From Ancylomarina salipaludis (GTDB lineage: Bacteria > Bacteroidota > Bacteroidia > Bacteroidales > Marinifilaceae): a stretch of 64,000 nt of DNA. Positions 8,572 through 17,592 of this stretch are shown here, one piece after another. Each line of letters opens with the position of its first letter. Within the stretch, counting starts at the first letter, position 1. The translations under genes were made by a program, and so were the position numbers. The notes beneath the pieces are model-generated. The model ran no database searches. It saw only the letters and a program-made list of their open reading frames with translations, and was not told the origin of the DNA. The stretch is taken from contig NZ_SAXA01000006.1 of assembly GCF_004122035.1 (NCBI RefSeq), positions 1 through 64,000 on the forward strand. Reading direction: 5' to 3'.

Positions 8572-10202
8572 TTCTGGCAGACTTTGGCATACTCCAAGGC
8601 ATGATTGAATGAATCAAAGATTTGATCCTCTCCAATCTTTGAAATCAGGTCATATCTCTTCATATCCTGTAGTACTGACTCATTGACGCCTGACAGAATA
8701 ATAGTTACATCAGAATTCTGAAGAGTTTGAATCACCGATTTAAAGTTGTGGAAACCCGTTGCATCAATAAAAGGCACATGACGCATTCGAATCACTATCG
8801 TTTTGCTCTTTAAACCAATTTGCTGAATCAGCTGTGCGTATTCCTTAGCCGAAGCAAAAAAGAAGGGGCCGCTAATTTCATAAACAGAAATATCTTTGGG
8901 CAAGTCGCTGTAATCTTCTATCAGATCGATATTAACATCCTTTTGAATTTGTTCTCCCTTGTCAGCCATCCTTTTCATGAAAAGTACAGCTGATAAAACA
9001 ACGCCCACCTCAATTGCGATGGTCAAATCAACCAAAACAGTGAGGAAGAAAGTGGATAAAAGAACCAAAATATCAAAACCTGAGCTTTTTAGAATAGATC
9101 GGAAAACACGCCACTCACTCATATTGTAAGACACCACAATCAATACTCCTGCCAAACACGACATCGGAATCAATTTTGCCCACTTACCAAAGAAAAGCAT
9201 AATCAACAGAAGAGTTGCAGCATGAACAATACCTGCTATTGGACTTCTACCTCCATTTTTAATATTGGTTGCAGTTCGGGCAATTGCGCCTGTAGCAGGA
9301 ATTCCACCAAAGAAAGGGGTTACAATATTAGCAATTCCCTGAGCAATCAATTCAGTATTCGAACGGTGATTTCCCCCAATCATCCCATCAGCTACCACTG
9401 CCGACAAAAGCGATTCAATTGCACCAAGCAAAGCAATCGTAACTGCCGGAGCAATATATTGTGGCAAATTGGCCCATTCAATGGCCGGAAAACTAATACT
9501 TATACTTGTTGGAATCTCACCAAAGAATGATTCAATTGTGGTAACTGGTAAATCGAACAACTGAACAGACAGCGTAACAACAATAATGGCAATAAATGAG
9601 CCTGGAATTTTACTGGTAATTTTCTTTGAATAAATAGTAATTAATATGGTTGCAACAGTTAATATCAACGCGGTTAGATTTAAACTATCAATATGGGTAA
9701 AATACATCTCCCATTTTGCCAGAAAATCAGAAGGCACCTTATCTATATCCAAACCCAAAGCATCTTTTATCTGTGTTGAAAAGATAACTAAAGCAATTCC
9801 GGAAGTAAACCCAACGATTAGCGGATGAGGAAAATATTTCAGAAGTGTACCCAATTTTAAGCAGCCAAATATGACCAAAAGAATACCGGCCATGATGGTC
9901 GAAATAATTAAGCCACCTATACCATGCGTCTCAACAATCCCATAAACAATAACAATAAATGCACCCGTTGGTCCACCAATCTGCACACGACTACCTCCCA
10001 AAAATGAAATAATCAAACCCGCAACAATTGCCGTTATCAAACCCTTATCCGGCGATACCCCGGATGCAACAGCAAAAGCAATTGCAAGAGGAAGTGCTAC
10101 AATACCAACAACAATTCCAGCCATTACATCATTGGAAAGTTGTTTTCTATCTAGACCTGCTTTTAAAAGGCTAAACAGTTTAGGATTAAATAATTTTGAC
10201 AT
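8568..10202 (-). CDS. SulP family inorganic anion transporter with STAS domain
   Basis: This 544-residue secondary transporter of the SLC26/SulP family moves sulfate, bicarbonate or related anions. The membrane part (about residues 15-420) begins with the family's AGIVVGIVALPLAIAFA segment and contains GPTGAFIVIVYGI. A cytoplasmic STAS domain (about 440-540) carries the VIRMRHVPFIDATG motif. No carbonic anhydrase gene lies beside it, so a bicarbonate role cannot be argued from context. It starts 140 nt from the second tRNA-Gln unit. Confidence 0.92.
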   Translation of the reverse strand: MSKLFNPKLFSLLKAGLDRKQLSNDVMAGIVVGIVALPLAIAFAVASGVSPDKGLITAIVAGLIISFLGGSRVQIGGPTGAFIVIVYGIVETHGIGGLIISTIMAGILLVIFGCLKLGTLLKYFPHPLIVGFTSGIALVIFSTQIKDALGLDIDKVPSDFLAKWEMYFTHIDSLNLTALILTVATILITIYSKKITSKIPGSFIAIIVVTLSVQLFDLPVTTIESFFGEIPTSISISFPAIEWANLPQYIAPAVTIALLGAIESLLSAVVADGMIGGNHRSNTELIAQGIANIVTPFFGGIPATGAIARTATNIKNGGRSPIAGIVHAATLLLIMLFFGKWAKLIPMSCLAGVLIVVSYNMSEWRVFRSILKSSGFDILVLLSTFFLTVLVDLTIAIEVGVVLSAVLFMKRMADKGEQIQKDVNIDLIEDYSDLPKDISVYEISGPFFFASAKEYAQLIQQIGLKSKTIVIRMRHVPFIDATGFHNFKSVIQTLQNSDVTIILSGVNESVLQDMKRYDLISKIGEDQIFDSFNHALEYAKVCQN

Positions 10203-10303
10203 TGTGTGTTAATTTGATTTTAGACCGCAAAATTAGTTATAATCAAAACAGATTATTCTACAAACAATATGTTTTATGACTTCAATTCTGAAAAATAGAG
10301 GAA

Positions 10304-10335
10304 TAAAAAAAGCTTCGAATATAAATTCGAAGCTT
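10304..10335 (-). terminator. Rho-independent terminator of the second tRNA-Gln
   Basis: A perfect stem AAGCTTCGAAT/ATTCGAAGCTT on the minus strand is followed by a run of T. Confidence 0.85.
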
Positions 10336-10341
10336 TAATAT

Positions 10342-10415
10342 TGGTTGTCCCGTAAGGACTCGAACCTTAAATGCCTGGACCAAAACCAGGTGTGTTACCA
10401 TTACACCACGGGACA
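10342..10415 (-). tRNA. trnQ: tRNA-Gln (anticodon UUG), second copy
   Basis: The cloverleaf on the minus strand has acceptor TGTCCCG/CGGGACA, anticodon stem CCTGG/CCAGG around TTTTGGT (TTG), a T-arm identical to the first copy, and an encoded CCA. Compared with the tRNA at 212-285, the differences include paired, compensating changes at the base of the acceptor stem and at the first anticodon-stem pair, so both copies should fold and be functional. It has its own promoter and terminator. Confidence 0.96.
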
Positions 10416-10449
10416 ATCACTTTGTCTGTCATTTCTGACTAAGACGCTG

Positions 10450-10480
10450 CAAATATATGAGATTTTTCTTTCACAGCAAA
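10450..10480 (-). promoter_or_regulatory. Promoter for the second tRNA-Gln
   Basis: On the minus strand TTTG (10480-10477), 19 nt, then TATATTTG (10457-10450): an exact Bacteroidota consensus match about 35 nt upstream of the tRNA. Confidence 0.75.
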
Positions 10481-10577
10481 GACTCTTACTGGAAAATCAT
10501 CGTTTTTTTTCATCATTGTTTTGTATCTTACTGAGACAAAATATTTTCGTGTCTGCAAAAAAAATTAAGCTTCTGTT

Positions 10578-10928
10578 ATGGATAACCTCAGTGGGAAATG
10601 GCTCTATGAAGAGGATTATAGCTATGGGAAAGCTAAAGGGGAGCTCTTTCTCAAGCAGATAGGGAAACGACTTATTGGAAAAATTATTTTCTTAGAAAAT
10701 ATTGATTCTTCCGATTCGATTATGGTGCAGGAATTTCTCGAAGGTGAAATTAATGGGAGTCATATTATCTTACAGGCGACTGAATACGATATCATTCATT
10801 CTGACCAAACCGTCTCCTATGAATTAGACTGTTGGAAAGGAATTCTCTTAAACGAATATACAATTGAAGGTGAAAGTCTGGATAGTCAAGGAACATATGG
10901 TAGTTTTGTTTTTCAAAAAATCAAATAA
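10578..10928 (+). CDS. Hypothetical protein, 116 residues
   Basis: This is a small soluble protein without signal peptide or membrane segment. It begins MDNLSGKWLYEEDYSYG and alternates short hydrophobic and charged stretches (GELFLKQIGKRLIGKIIF, HIILQATEYDIIH), suggesting a small beta barrel or sandwich with paired strands. No catalytic motif is recognisable. It lies between the tRNA promoter and rsgA on the plus strand, 153 nt upstream of rsgA, so co-transcription is possible but not shown. Confidence 0.65.
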   Translation: MDNLSGKWLYEEDYSYGKAKGELFLKQIGKRLIGKIIFLENIDSSDSIMVQEFLEGEINGSHIILQATEYDIIHSDQTVSYELDCWKGILLNEYTIEGESLDSQGTYGSFVFQKIK

Positions 10929-11081
10929 AAGAGAGCCTTGTTTCTAAAAAACTAATCCACAAAAAAATACTATTTTTGTTGCATTATTAAGCTTAAAATT
11001 TTTCTGTATTCAAAACACAGATCTTAAATAAACAAAGCCAGGGAAAAAGCGATTCAGCCTTTTCCGCAAAAACAATAAACT

Positions 11082-12005
11082 GTGAAAGAAGGATTAGTCA
11101 TAAAATCAACAGGTAGCTGGTACACCGTTAAAACCAATGATGGTGAGGTTCATAATTGCAGAATCAAAGGTCGCTTTCGTATGGATGATATACGTACGAC
11201 TAACCCAATTTCTGTTGGCGATATTGTTGAGTTTAATCAAGAAAAAGATGCCAATGTCATTGTAAAAATCAACGACAGAAAAAATTACATCATCCGAAAA
11301 TCGACCAATCTCTCAAAAAGCAGTCAGATTATTGCTGCCAATATCGATCACGCTTTTTTAATTGTGACTGTTAACTACCCGCTCACCACCAGCACCTTTA
11401 TCGACCGTTTCCTCGCTGCAGCTGAAGCCTATGGTATTCCTGTCAATCTGGTTTTCAACAAAATTGATCGTTACAAAAACGGAGACCTGACACAACTGAA
11501 TGAACTTAAAGACATCTACCAAAAAATTGGGTATAAGTGTTTCGAAGTTTCAGCACGAACAGGATTGAATATAGATCTTCTTAAAGAAGAAATGAAAGAT
11601 AAGATCAATCTTCTCTCAGGACATTCCGGAGTTGGTAAATCAACACTAATCAATCTCATTCAGCCTGGCTTGGAACTCAAAACGGGTGAAATCTCAGAAT
11701 CACACGCTTCCGGTAAGCACACCACAACATTCTCAGAAATGTTCGAGCTTGATTTCGGTGGCTATATCATTGATACACCAGGAATTCGTGGCTTTGGAAC
11801 TTACAATATGGAAAAAGAGGAAATGTTCCACTTCTTCCCTGAAATTTTTAAAATTTCTGAAAAATGCCAATTTCATAATTGCACGCATATGCACGAACCT
11901 AAATGTGCTGTTAAAAAAGCTGTCGAAACAGGTGAAATTGCCGAAAGCCGTTATGACAGTTATTGGGGTATGATGTCAGAAGATGAAGAGTTGAAATACA
12001 GATAG
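11082..12005 (+). CDS. rsgA: Ribosome small-subunit-dependent GTPase A
   Basis: RsgA (YjeQ) is a late 30S assembly factor. The GTPase motifs appear in the circularly permuted order unique to this family: G4 (NKID) near residue 127, then the P-loop GHSGVGKST near 183, then DTPG near 230. An N-terminal OB-fold precedes them. The C-terminal zinc motif is intact ([14 protein letters not shown], four Cys/His ligands). At 307 residues it is normal length. The start is a GTG at 11082 giving the usual N-terminus (VIKSTGSWY); no upstream ATG is in frame. Confidence 0.95.
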   Translation: MKEGLVIKSTGSWYTVKTNDGEVHNCRIKGRFRMDDIRTTNPISVGDIVEFNQEKDANVIVKINDRKNYIIRKSTNLSKSSQIIAANIDHAFLIVTVNYPLTTSTFIDRFLAAAEAYGIPVNLVFNKIDRYKNGDLTQLNELKDIYQKIGYKCFEVSARTGLNIDLLKEEMKDKINLLSGHSGVGKSTLINLIQPGLELKTGEISESHASGKHTTTFSEMFELDFGGYIIDTPGIRGFGTYNMEKEEMFHFFPEIFKISEKCQFHNCTHMHEPKCAVKKAVETGEIAESRYDSYWGMMSEDEELKYR

Positions 12006-12126
12006 ACTTTAAACCCAAGAAAAGCTATTAAACGTTAAAAATTGAAGTCCTCACTTTAATCCTTTTGACTTTTAGCTAAATCCTTATATATTGAACCTTT
12101 ATTTCTTTAATCTTAATTTTAAAAAT

Positions 12127-12894
12127 ATGCGTTCACACGAAATAGATTATAAAATATATGGCAATGATATTCAATTGGTCGAAATTGAATTGGATCCAAA
12201 CGAAACGGTAATTGCAGAAGCCGGAGCCATGGCTTATATGGAAGAAGGCATTCAATTTGAAGCCAAGATGGGTGATGGTTCAGAACCCGAAGCAGGTTTG
12301 TTTGGCAAATTATTATCTGCAGGCTCCCGAATGATAACCGGCGAATCACTTTTCTTAACGCATTTTACGCATAGAGGTTACGGAAAATCTAAAGTTGCTT
12401 TTTCGGCACCTTATCCTGGAACAATTATGCCTATTGATTTAAAACAAGCAGGAGGAACCCTAATTGTTCAAAAGGATGGATTCTTATGTGCGGCTCTTGG
12501 AACCAAGGTTAGCATTGCATTTAATAAAAGACTGGGAGCAACATTCTTTGGAGGTGAAGGTTTCATTTTACAAAAACTACAAGGTGATGGGATGGCCTTT
12601 GTTCATGCCGGAGGTACCGTTATCGAAAAACAACTCAATAACGAAACCTTAAGAGTAGATACCGGTTGTGTGGTTGCTTTTGAAGAGGGAATAGATTTCT
12701 CAATAGAAAAAGCAGGGGGATTAAAATCGATGGTTTTCGGTGGCGAAGGTTTATTTTTGGCGACACTTCGTGGCACAGGGAAAGTCTATTTACAATCGAT
12801 GCCAATCCGAAAACTGATTCAAGCCATTTCGCCAATGGGAAGCAACACTAGCAAAGGTGGACGATCAATATTAGGTGAATTTCTTGAGGGATAA
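12127..12894 (+). CDS. AIM24 / TIGR00266 family protein
   Basis: This soluble protein of 255 residues belongs to the TIGR00266 (AIM24-like) family, predicted to form a compact beta-rich fold; its biochemical role is not established. Typical family segments are [14 protein letters not shown] near the N-terminus, [10 protein letters not shown], and the repeated FGGEGF / FGGEGLF turns in the second half. The ATG at 12127 is preferred over an in-frame TTG at 12091, because the 12 extra residues ([12 protein letters not shown]) are AT-rich leader and the family starts at about this methionine. Confidence 0.88.
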   Translation: MRSHEIDYKIYGNDIQLVEIELDPNETVIAEAGAMAYMEEGIQFEAKMGDGSEPEAGLFGKLLSAGSRMITGESLFLTHFTHRGYGKSKVAFSAPYPGTIMPIDLKQAGGTLIVQKDGFLCAALGTKVSIAFNKRLGATFFGGEGFILQKLQGDGMAFVHAGGTVIEKQLNNETLRVDTGCVVAFEEGIDFSIEKAGGLKSMVFGGEGLFLATLRGTGKVYLQSMPIRKLIQAISPMGSNTSKGGRSILGEFLEG

Positions 12895-12950
12895 ATCAGA
12901 CTAGCTCAAGAAAAATATGATTGTCAATCCCGAATATTATTATCTCATAA

Positions 12951-12989
12951 TCCCGCTCTTCAATTAAATGAAGACGGGACAATTTTTAT
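12951..12989 (+). terminator. Terminator of the AIM24-like gene, just upstream of mnmH
   Basis: A stem TCCCG(C)TCTTC / GAAGACGGGA with one bulged base is followed by CAATTTTTAT. The ATG at 12968, a possible longer start for mnmH, sits inside the hairpin loop, which argues for the ATG at 12998 instead. Confidence 0.65.
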
Positions 12990-12997
12990 CTAAAAAC

Positions 12998-14023
12998 ATG
13001 GTCACTAAATTATCAGCACAAGACTTTCTTGAAAAAGGAAAAACAATTCCAATAATAGATGTCAGAACACCTGCTGAGTTTGAACAAGGGCACATTCCTG
13101 GTGCCATAAACATCCCAATTTTCACCAACGAAGAACGTGCTCAAGTCGGCACAAAATATAAACGTTCAAGTAAAGATGCCGCAGTACTTTTGGGCTTGGA
13201 ACTCGTTGGACCCAAGCTGGCTGTGTTTGTCCGTAGAGCAAAGAAAATTGCTGTAGAGGGTGAAATCCTAATCCATTGCTGGCGTGGTGGCATGCGAAGT
13301 GGCAGTATGGCCTGGTTATTCGAAACAGCCGGTCTGAAACCTTCTTTATTGGTTGGCGGCTACAAAGCTTACCGCCACCACATCCGTGAATCCTTTGAAA
13401 AACCGACGCATTTAGTGGTAATTGGTGGCTATACAGGCAGTGGCAAAACAGAGGTTTTGCATCAACTAAGCAATTTAGGCCAACAAGTTCTCGATCTGGA
13501 AGGTGTTGCAAATCATAAAGGATCTGCCTTTGGCGCTTTGGGACAAGCCGATCAGCCTACGACTGAACAATTTGAAAATGATTTGGCTAAAATCTGGTCT
13601 GAATTTGATCATACTAAACCTATCTGGACTGAAGATGAAAGTCATTCGGTTGGTTCCGTTTGGATCAACGATGCACTTTTCAATCAGATGAGAAAAGCGC
13701 CCCTCTTGGCCATTATTATCCCTAAATCGGAACGGATCAAACGCCTTGTTAAGGAATACGCTTGTTTTGATATCGATTTATTAAAACAGATGGTTAAAAA
13801 AATTGAAAAGCGATTGGGAGGCCTGAGAGTCAAACGTGCCTTAGAAAGCTTAGACCTGGAAGATTTTGCAACAGTAGCTGACATCACGCTTGATTACTAC
13901 GATAAAGCCTACGGACATGGTCTTGATACCCGTAAAACACAAAAAGTTTATCGACTGGAAATTGAAAAAGATGAACCCGAAGCAAACGCAAAATTCCTAA
14001 TCGACTATTTGAAAACAATCTAA
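12998..14023 (+). CDS. mnmH: tRNA 2-selenouridine synthase
   Basis: MnmH (SelU/YbbB) replaces sulfur by selenium at the wobble 2-thiouridine of tRNAs for Lys, Glu and Gln. An N-terminal rhodanese domain shows IIDVRTPAEFEQGHIPGAINIP and the catalytic cysteine in IHCWRGGMRSG. A C-terminal P-loop domain begins at GGYTGSGKTEVL. The enzyme uses selenophosphate, so a selD gene is expected elsewhere in the genome; none is in this window. Start chosen at 12998 because the in-frame ATG at 12968 falls in a terminator hairpin. Length about 341 residues, near the family norm. Confidence 0.93.
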   Translation: MVTKLSAQDFLEKGKTIPIIDVRTPAEFEQGHIPGAINIPIFTNEERAQVGTKYKRSSKDAAVLLGLELVGPKLAVFVRRAKKIAVEGEILIHCWRGGMRSGSMAWLFETAGLKPSLLVGGYKAYRHHIRESFEKPTHLVVIGGYTGSGKTEVLHQLSNLGQQVLDLEGVANHKGSAFGALGQADQPTTEQFENDLAKIWSEFDHTKPIWTEDESHSVGSVWINDALFNQMRKAPLLAIIIPKSERIKRLVKEYACFDIDLLKQMVKKIEKRLGGLRVKRALESLDLEDFATVADITLDYYDKAYGHGLDTRKTQKVYRLEIEKDEPEANAKFLIDYLKTI

Positions 14024-14043
14024 TAATAAACATGAGGCTATAC

Positions 14044-14099
14044 GACAGGTACAATAATTAAGGCTAATTCCGGTTTTATATTGTGCCTGTCATTTTTTA
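14044..14099 (+). terminator. Probable terminator of mnmH
   Basis: A 13-bp stem, GACAGGTACAATA with TATTGTGCCTGTC (one mismatch), with a loop of about 22 nt, is followed by ATTTTTT. Confidence 0.7.
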
Positions 14100-14192
14100 C
14101 AACGAGCTATAAGAAAGATGCAATTTGGAAAATAATGCTCATCTTTAAATGACATTTATACCACGATTTCAAAATGAACTAATTGCTATCAG

Positions 14193-15338
14193 ATGAAAAT
14201 TTTTCTCAAAAAACGACAATGGAATATCGGTTTTCTGCTTTTTGCAGGATTCATTGTTTTGGGGTCTATTTTCTATACCAGTCGCTTAGTTAAAAAACTT
14301 GCTAAGGAAGAAGAAAAAAAGGTTAAGCTATGGGCCGATGCTCTCAACAGTCTCAATTCAGACCTAAATCAGGACATTACTCTTCTCACTGAAATCTTAC
14401 AACAAAACGAAACCACCCCTATCATCTTAATCAATGAAAAAGGTGAAATCATCGAACATCGCAATCTTAAACTTGCCGATCAAAAATCAAAAAAAGACTT
14501 AAAAAAGGCACTGGAAAAAATGAAAAATGGAGGGCTGTTTTTCGAAATTAAGAATGAACATTTTAAGCAAACACTTTATTACGATGATTCGCTACTTTTA
14601 AAACAACTTGCTCTCTACCCCTTTATTCAGCTCGGATTAATCACTTTTCTAGCCTTACTGGCATATCTCGTTTTTTCCATCACAAAGAAAGCTGAACAAA
14701 ATCAGGTTTGGGTAGGCATGTCGAAAGAAACGGCTCATCAACTGGGCACCCCTATTAGTTCCCTTTTGGCATGGATGGAACTTCTCAAAGAATCAGATAT
14801 AGATAAAAGTCTGACACAAGAAATGGGCAAAGATGTGGAACGACTGGAAGTCATTGCCGAACGATTTTCAAAAATAGGTTCAAAACCGATTCTTCTTTCT
14901 CATGATATCAAACAAATATTAGAGGATAGCATTGCCTATCTTAAAAAGAGATTATCCAACAAAATTGAATTCTCGGTGAATATTGATGAGAATATTAAAA
15001 GCAAACCAAACCTAAATAAGGAACTGTTTTCGTGGGTAATTGAGAACACCACTAAAAATGCAATTGATGCTATGAGTGGTGAAGGGCGTTTGAGTTTTAA
15101 TCTTAAACAATTACCTCCCAACTTATGCTTAGATATATGTGATACAGGGAAAGGTATCCCCAAAAAACAATTTCAAACCATCTTCGAACCCGGTTACACA
15201 ACTAAGAAACGTGGCTGGGGTTTAGGGCTCTCACTTGCCAAGCGTATTATTGAAGAATATCATGGTGGAAAAATATTTGTTTATCGTTCTGAACCGGGCA
15301 AAGGCAGCTGTATTCGGATACTATTGCCTACAAATTAG
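14193..15338 (+). CDS. Membrane sensor histidine kinase (orphan)
   Basis: This 381-residue kinase has two membrane segments (about residues 10-30 and 145-165) flanking a short extracytoplasmic sensor of about 115 residues. The phosphoacceptor is in AHQLGTPISSLLAW (H182), and the ATPase domain shows the N box (ENTTKNAIDAM), G1 (DTGKGIP), F box (FEPGYTTKKRG) and G2 (GWGLGLSLAKRI). No response regulator gene lies on either side, so its partner must be encoded elsewhere. No HAMP domain is evident. Confidence 0.9.
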   Translation: MKIFLKKRQWNIGFLLFAGFIVLGSIFYTSRLVKKLAKEEEKKVKLWADALNSLNSDLNQDITLLTEILQQNETTPIILINEKGEIIEHRNLKLADQKSKKDLKKALEKMKNGGLFFEIKNEHFKQTLYYDDSLLLKQLALYPFIQLGLITFLALLAYLVFSITKKAEQNQVWVGMSKETAHQLGTPISSLLAWMELLKESDIDKSLTQEMGKDVERLEVIAERFSKIGSKPILLSHDIKQILEDSIAYLKKRLSNKIEFSVNIDENIKSKPNLNKELFSWVIENTTKNAIDAMSGEGRLSFNLKQLPPNLCLDICDTGKGIPKKQFQTIFEPGYTTKKRGWGLGLSLAKRIIEEYHGGKIFVYRSEPGKGSCIRILLPTN

Positions 15339-15548
15339 AGCTTTTGCATATTAAAACTTCTCAAAAAGTTTTTGTATCAGTATTTTCTGCCTATTTTTGC
15401 ACCCCGTTTGAACGAAAAGAAACCTCTTTTTATGGCTTTTTATAGCGTTCAAATAACTAAAATAAATCCATTAAACTGAACACTAAGCCATTTCGGCTTA
15501 ATCTCTTTGGTCAAAAAACCATTTTTTTTAAGAAAAAAGATGAGCGAG

Positions 15549-15582
15549 TTTGAGGATAGATATTAGAAATTATATACTTTTG
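15549..15582 (+). promoter_or_regulatory. Promoter of the DUF177-rpmF unit
   Basis: TTTG at 15549-15552 and TACTTTTG at 15575-15582 (22 nt apart) fit the Bacteroidota promoter form. Transcription would start near 15589, leaving only a few nucleotides before the TTG start at 15594. Confidence 0.55.
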
Positions 15583-15593
15583 CAAAGTTTTAT

Positions 15594-16124
15594 TTGAGCA
15601 TTTTGGATTATTTAGCAAAATACACGATTCCTTACAAAGGATTAAAAGACGGCAGTCATGAATTTGAATTCACTGCTGACGGGAAATTCTTTGAGCATTT
15701 TCAGTTTGAGAATGATTTTCAGGGTGATATTTCAGTAAAAGCAACGCTTTTAAAGAAAACCCTTGTTATGACACTCGCCCTTGAGGTTGCCGGAGAGATT
15801 CAAGTGATTTGCGATCGTTGTTTAGATCGTTTCCCATATCAGGTTGAGGGTGCTTCCACTCTTTACATTAAATTTGGTGAAACATATGAGGAATTGGATG
15901 ATGACGTTGTTGTTGTTCCGGAATCAGAAAACGAAATTAAAATTGCTCAATACATTTACGAGTTAATCCTGTTGAGTTTCCCTATCAACTTTATCCATCC
16001 GGATGACGAAGATGGTTTCAGCACTTGCAACGAAGAAATGATGCAAAAACTAGAAGAACACTCGGAAAAAGAAGAAATTGATCCGAGATGGAATGATTTA
16101 AAAAAATTGATTGATAATAAATAG
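15594..16124 (+). CDS. DUF177 (YceD) family protein
   Basis: YceD/DUF177 proteins are conserved partners of ribosomal protein L32 genes and are linked in other organisms to 23S rRNA accumulation. This 176-residue copy has the family pattern IPYKGLKDGSHEFEF at the N-terminus and the paired-cysteine segment ICDRCLDRF near residue 80. The acidic C-terminus ends in a helical DPRWNDLKKL motif. It begins with a TTG codon. rpmF follows 16 nt downstream, so the two are co-transcribed. Confidence 0.9.
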   Translation: MSILDYLAKYTIPYKGLKDGSHEFEFTADGKFFEHFQFENDFQGDISVKATLLKKTLVMTLALEVAGEIQVICDRCLDRFPYQVEGASTLYIKFGETYEELDDDVVVVPESENEIKIAQYIYELILLSFPINFIHPDDEDGFSTCNEEMMQKLEEHSEKEEIDPRWNDLKKLIDNK

Positions 16125-16140
16125 TTTAATAGGTTGAAAA

Positions 16141-16326
16141 ATGGCACATCCAAAACACAGAACATCGAAGCAGAGAAGAAATAAGAGAAGAACTCATATT
16201 AAAGCGACTCCTGCTACTTTAGCGTCTTGCTCAAATTGTGGAGCTACAGCTAAATACCACACTGTTTGCCCTGAGTGCGGATACTATAGAGGCAAATTAG
16301 CGATTGAAAAAGAAGTTACAGCATAA
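16141..16326 (+). CDS. rpmF: 50S ribosomal protein L32
   Basis: This 61-residue protein has the basic L32 N-terminus (MAHPKHRTSKQRRNKRRTH) and the zinc-binding four-cysteine form (CSNC ... CPEC). It lies 16 nt after the DUF177 gene, the widely conserved neighbour, and 192 nt before fabH. Confidence 0.97.
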   Translation: MAHPKHRTSKQRRNKRRTHIKATPATLASCSNCGATAKYHTVCPECGYYRGKLAIEKEVTA

Positions 16327-16518
16327 CCTAATTCTTTCGGATAAGGTTTAACGCAATAGTAAATTTGCTCCTTAGACTATTCTTTGGGGCAATTTTGCTT
16401 AGTAGTATTTTTGTGTTTAATTCTTTTATCCCCTATGATTATGGGCTTTGCAATTGATAGTCATTTTGATTATTATTGTGGGCTAATTTGATCAAAAGAA
16501 TAATAAGTAAGCATAGTA

Positions 16519-17517
16519 ATGACAAAAATAAACGCAGTAATTACGGGAGTTGGGGCTTATCTTCCTGACTATATCCTTACCAATGAAGAACTGAGCACCA
16601 TGGTTGATACAACCGATGAGTGGATCATGACCCGAATTGGTATTAAAGAACGAAGAATTTTAAAAGGTGAAGGCCTGGGTTCTTCTGATTTGGGAGCAAA
16701 AGCAGTTGCAGAATTGCTTAAGAAAACCAATACGTCTCCTGAAGAAGTTGACTTGGTGATTTGCGCTACCGTAACACCAGATATGCAATTCCCTGCTACA
16801 GCAAACATTATTAGCGACAAATTAGACATAAACAATGCTTTCAGTTTCGACTTGAATGCAGGTTGTTCTGGTTTTCTTTTTGCTTTAGCTACAGGTTCTA
16901 AATACATCCAATCCGGCATGTATAAGAAAGTGGTTATTGTTGGATCTGAGAAGATGTCCTCAATAGTTGATTATACTGATCGTCAAACCTGTCCTATTTT
17001 TGGTGACGGAGCAGCTGCGGTTCTTCTTGAACCAACAACTGAAAACGTAGGTATCATCGATGAGATTTTGCATACTCAGGGATTTGGTCGCAAACACTTG
17101 CACCAAAAAGCCGGAGGCTCTTGCAAACCAGCTAGTCACGAGACCGTTGATAATCGTGAACATTTCATCTACCAGGAAGGTAACCACGTTTTCAAACACG
17201 CGGTATCGAACATGGCTGATGTTTCTGTTGAAATGATGGAAAAACACAACATGACTGCCGATGATTTGGCATGGTTGGTTCCACATCAGGCAAACAATCG
17301 TATTATCGAAGCCACTGCCAAGCGTATGGGCTTAGCTAAGGAGAAAGTGATGATTAATATTGAAAAATATGGCAACACGACTTCAGCAACAATTCCATTG
17401 TGTTTATGGGAATGGGAAAACCAACTGAAAAAAGGCGACAACATTATCCTATCAGGATTTGGTGCCGGTTTTACCTGGGGTTCAATCTTCATCAAGTGGG
17501 GATACGATCCTAAATAA
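16519..17517 (+). CDS. fabH: 3-oxoacyl-ACP synthase III (FabH)
   Basis: KAS III condenses acetyl-CoA (or a branched primer) with malonyl-ACP to start fatty-acid synthesis. The catalytic triad is visible: Cys in DLNAGCSGF (about residue 114), His in VPHQANNRI (about 256) and Asn in YGNTTSAT (about 287). At 332 residues it is full length. It follows DUF177 and rpmF, but the plsX gene found between rpmF and fabH in many bacteria is absent here. A strong terminator follows. Confidence 0.96.
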   Translation: MTKINAVITGVGAYLPDYILTNEELSTMVDTTDEWIMTRIGIKERRILKGEGLGSSDLGAKAVAELLKKTNTSPEEVDLVICATVTPDMQFPATANIISDKLDINNAFSFDLNAGCSGFLFALATGSKYIQSGMYKKVVIVGSEKMSSIVDYTDRQTCPIFGDGAAAVLLEPTTENVGIIDEILHTQGFGRKHLHQKAGGSCKPASHETVDNREHFIYQEGNHVFKHAVSNMADVSVEMMEKHNMTADDLAWLVPHQANNRIIEATAKRMGLAKEKVMINIEKYGNTTSATIPLCLWEWENQLKKGDNIILSGFGAGFTWGSIFIKWGYDPK

Positions 17518-17538
17518 ACCCAATCTATACCATATAAC

Positions 17539-17573
17539 AAAAAGGGCTTCCAAGCAGGAAGTCCTTTTTTTAT
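17539..17573 (+). terminator. Terminator of fabH
   Basis: AAGGGCTTCC / GGAAGTCCTT stem around AAGCA is followed by seven T. The A run on the other side may also serve the convergent gene at 17593. Confidence 0.85.
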
Positions 17574-17592
17574 ACATCAAATCTCTATCATA

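Noticed and set aside
10971-10978. TATTTTTG box as promoter of rsgA
   Set aside because: The -7 box is good, but the nearest TTG is 30 nt upstream instead of 19-22, so I do not list it as a feature.
16327-16518. A plsX remnant between rpmF and fabH
   Set aside because: Only 192 nt, AT-rich, no PlsX motif in any frame; it is a simple intergenic spacer.
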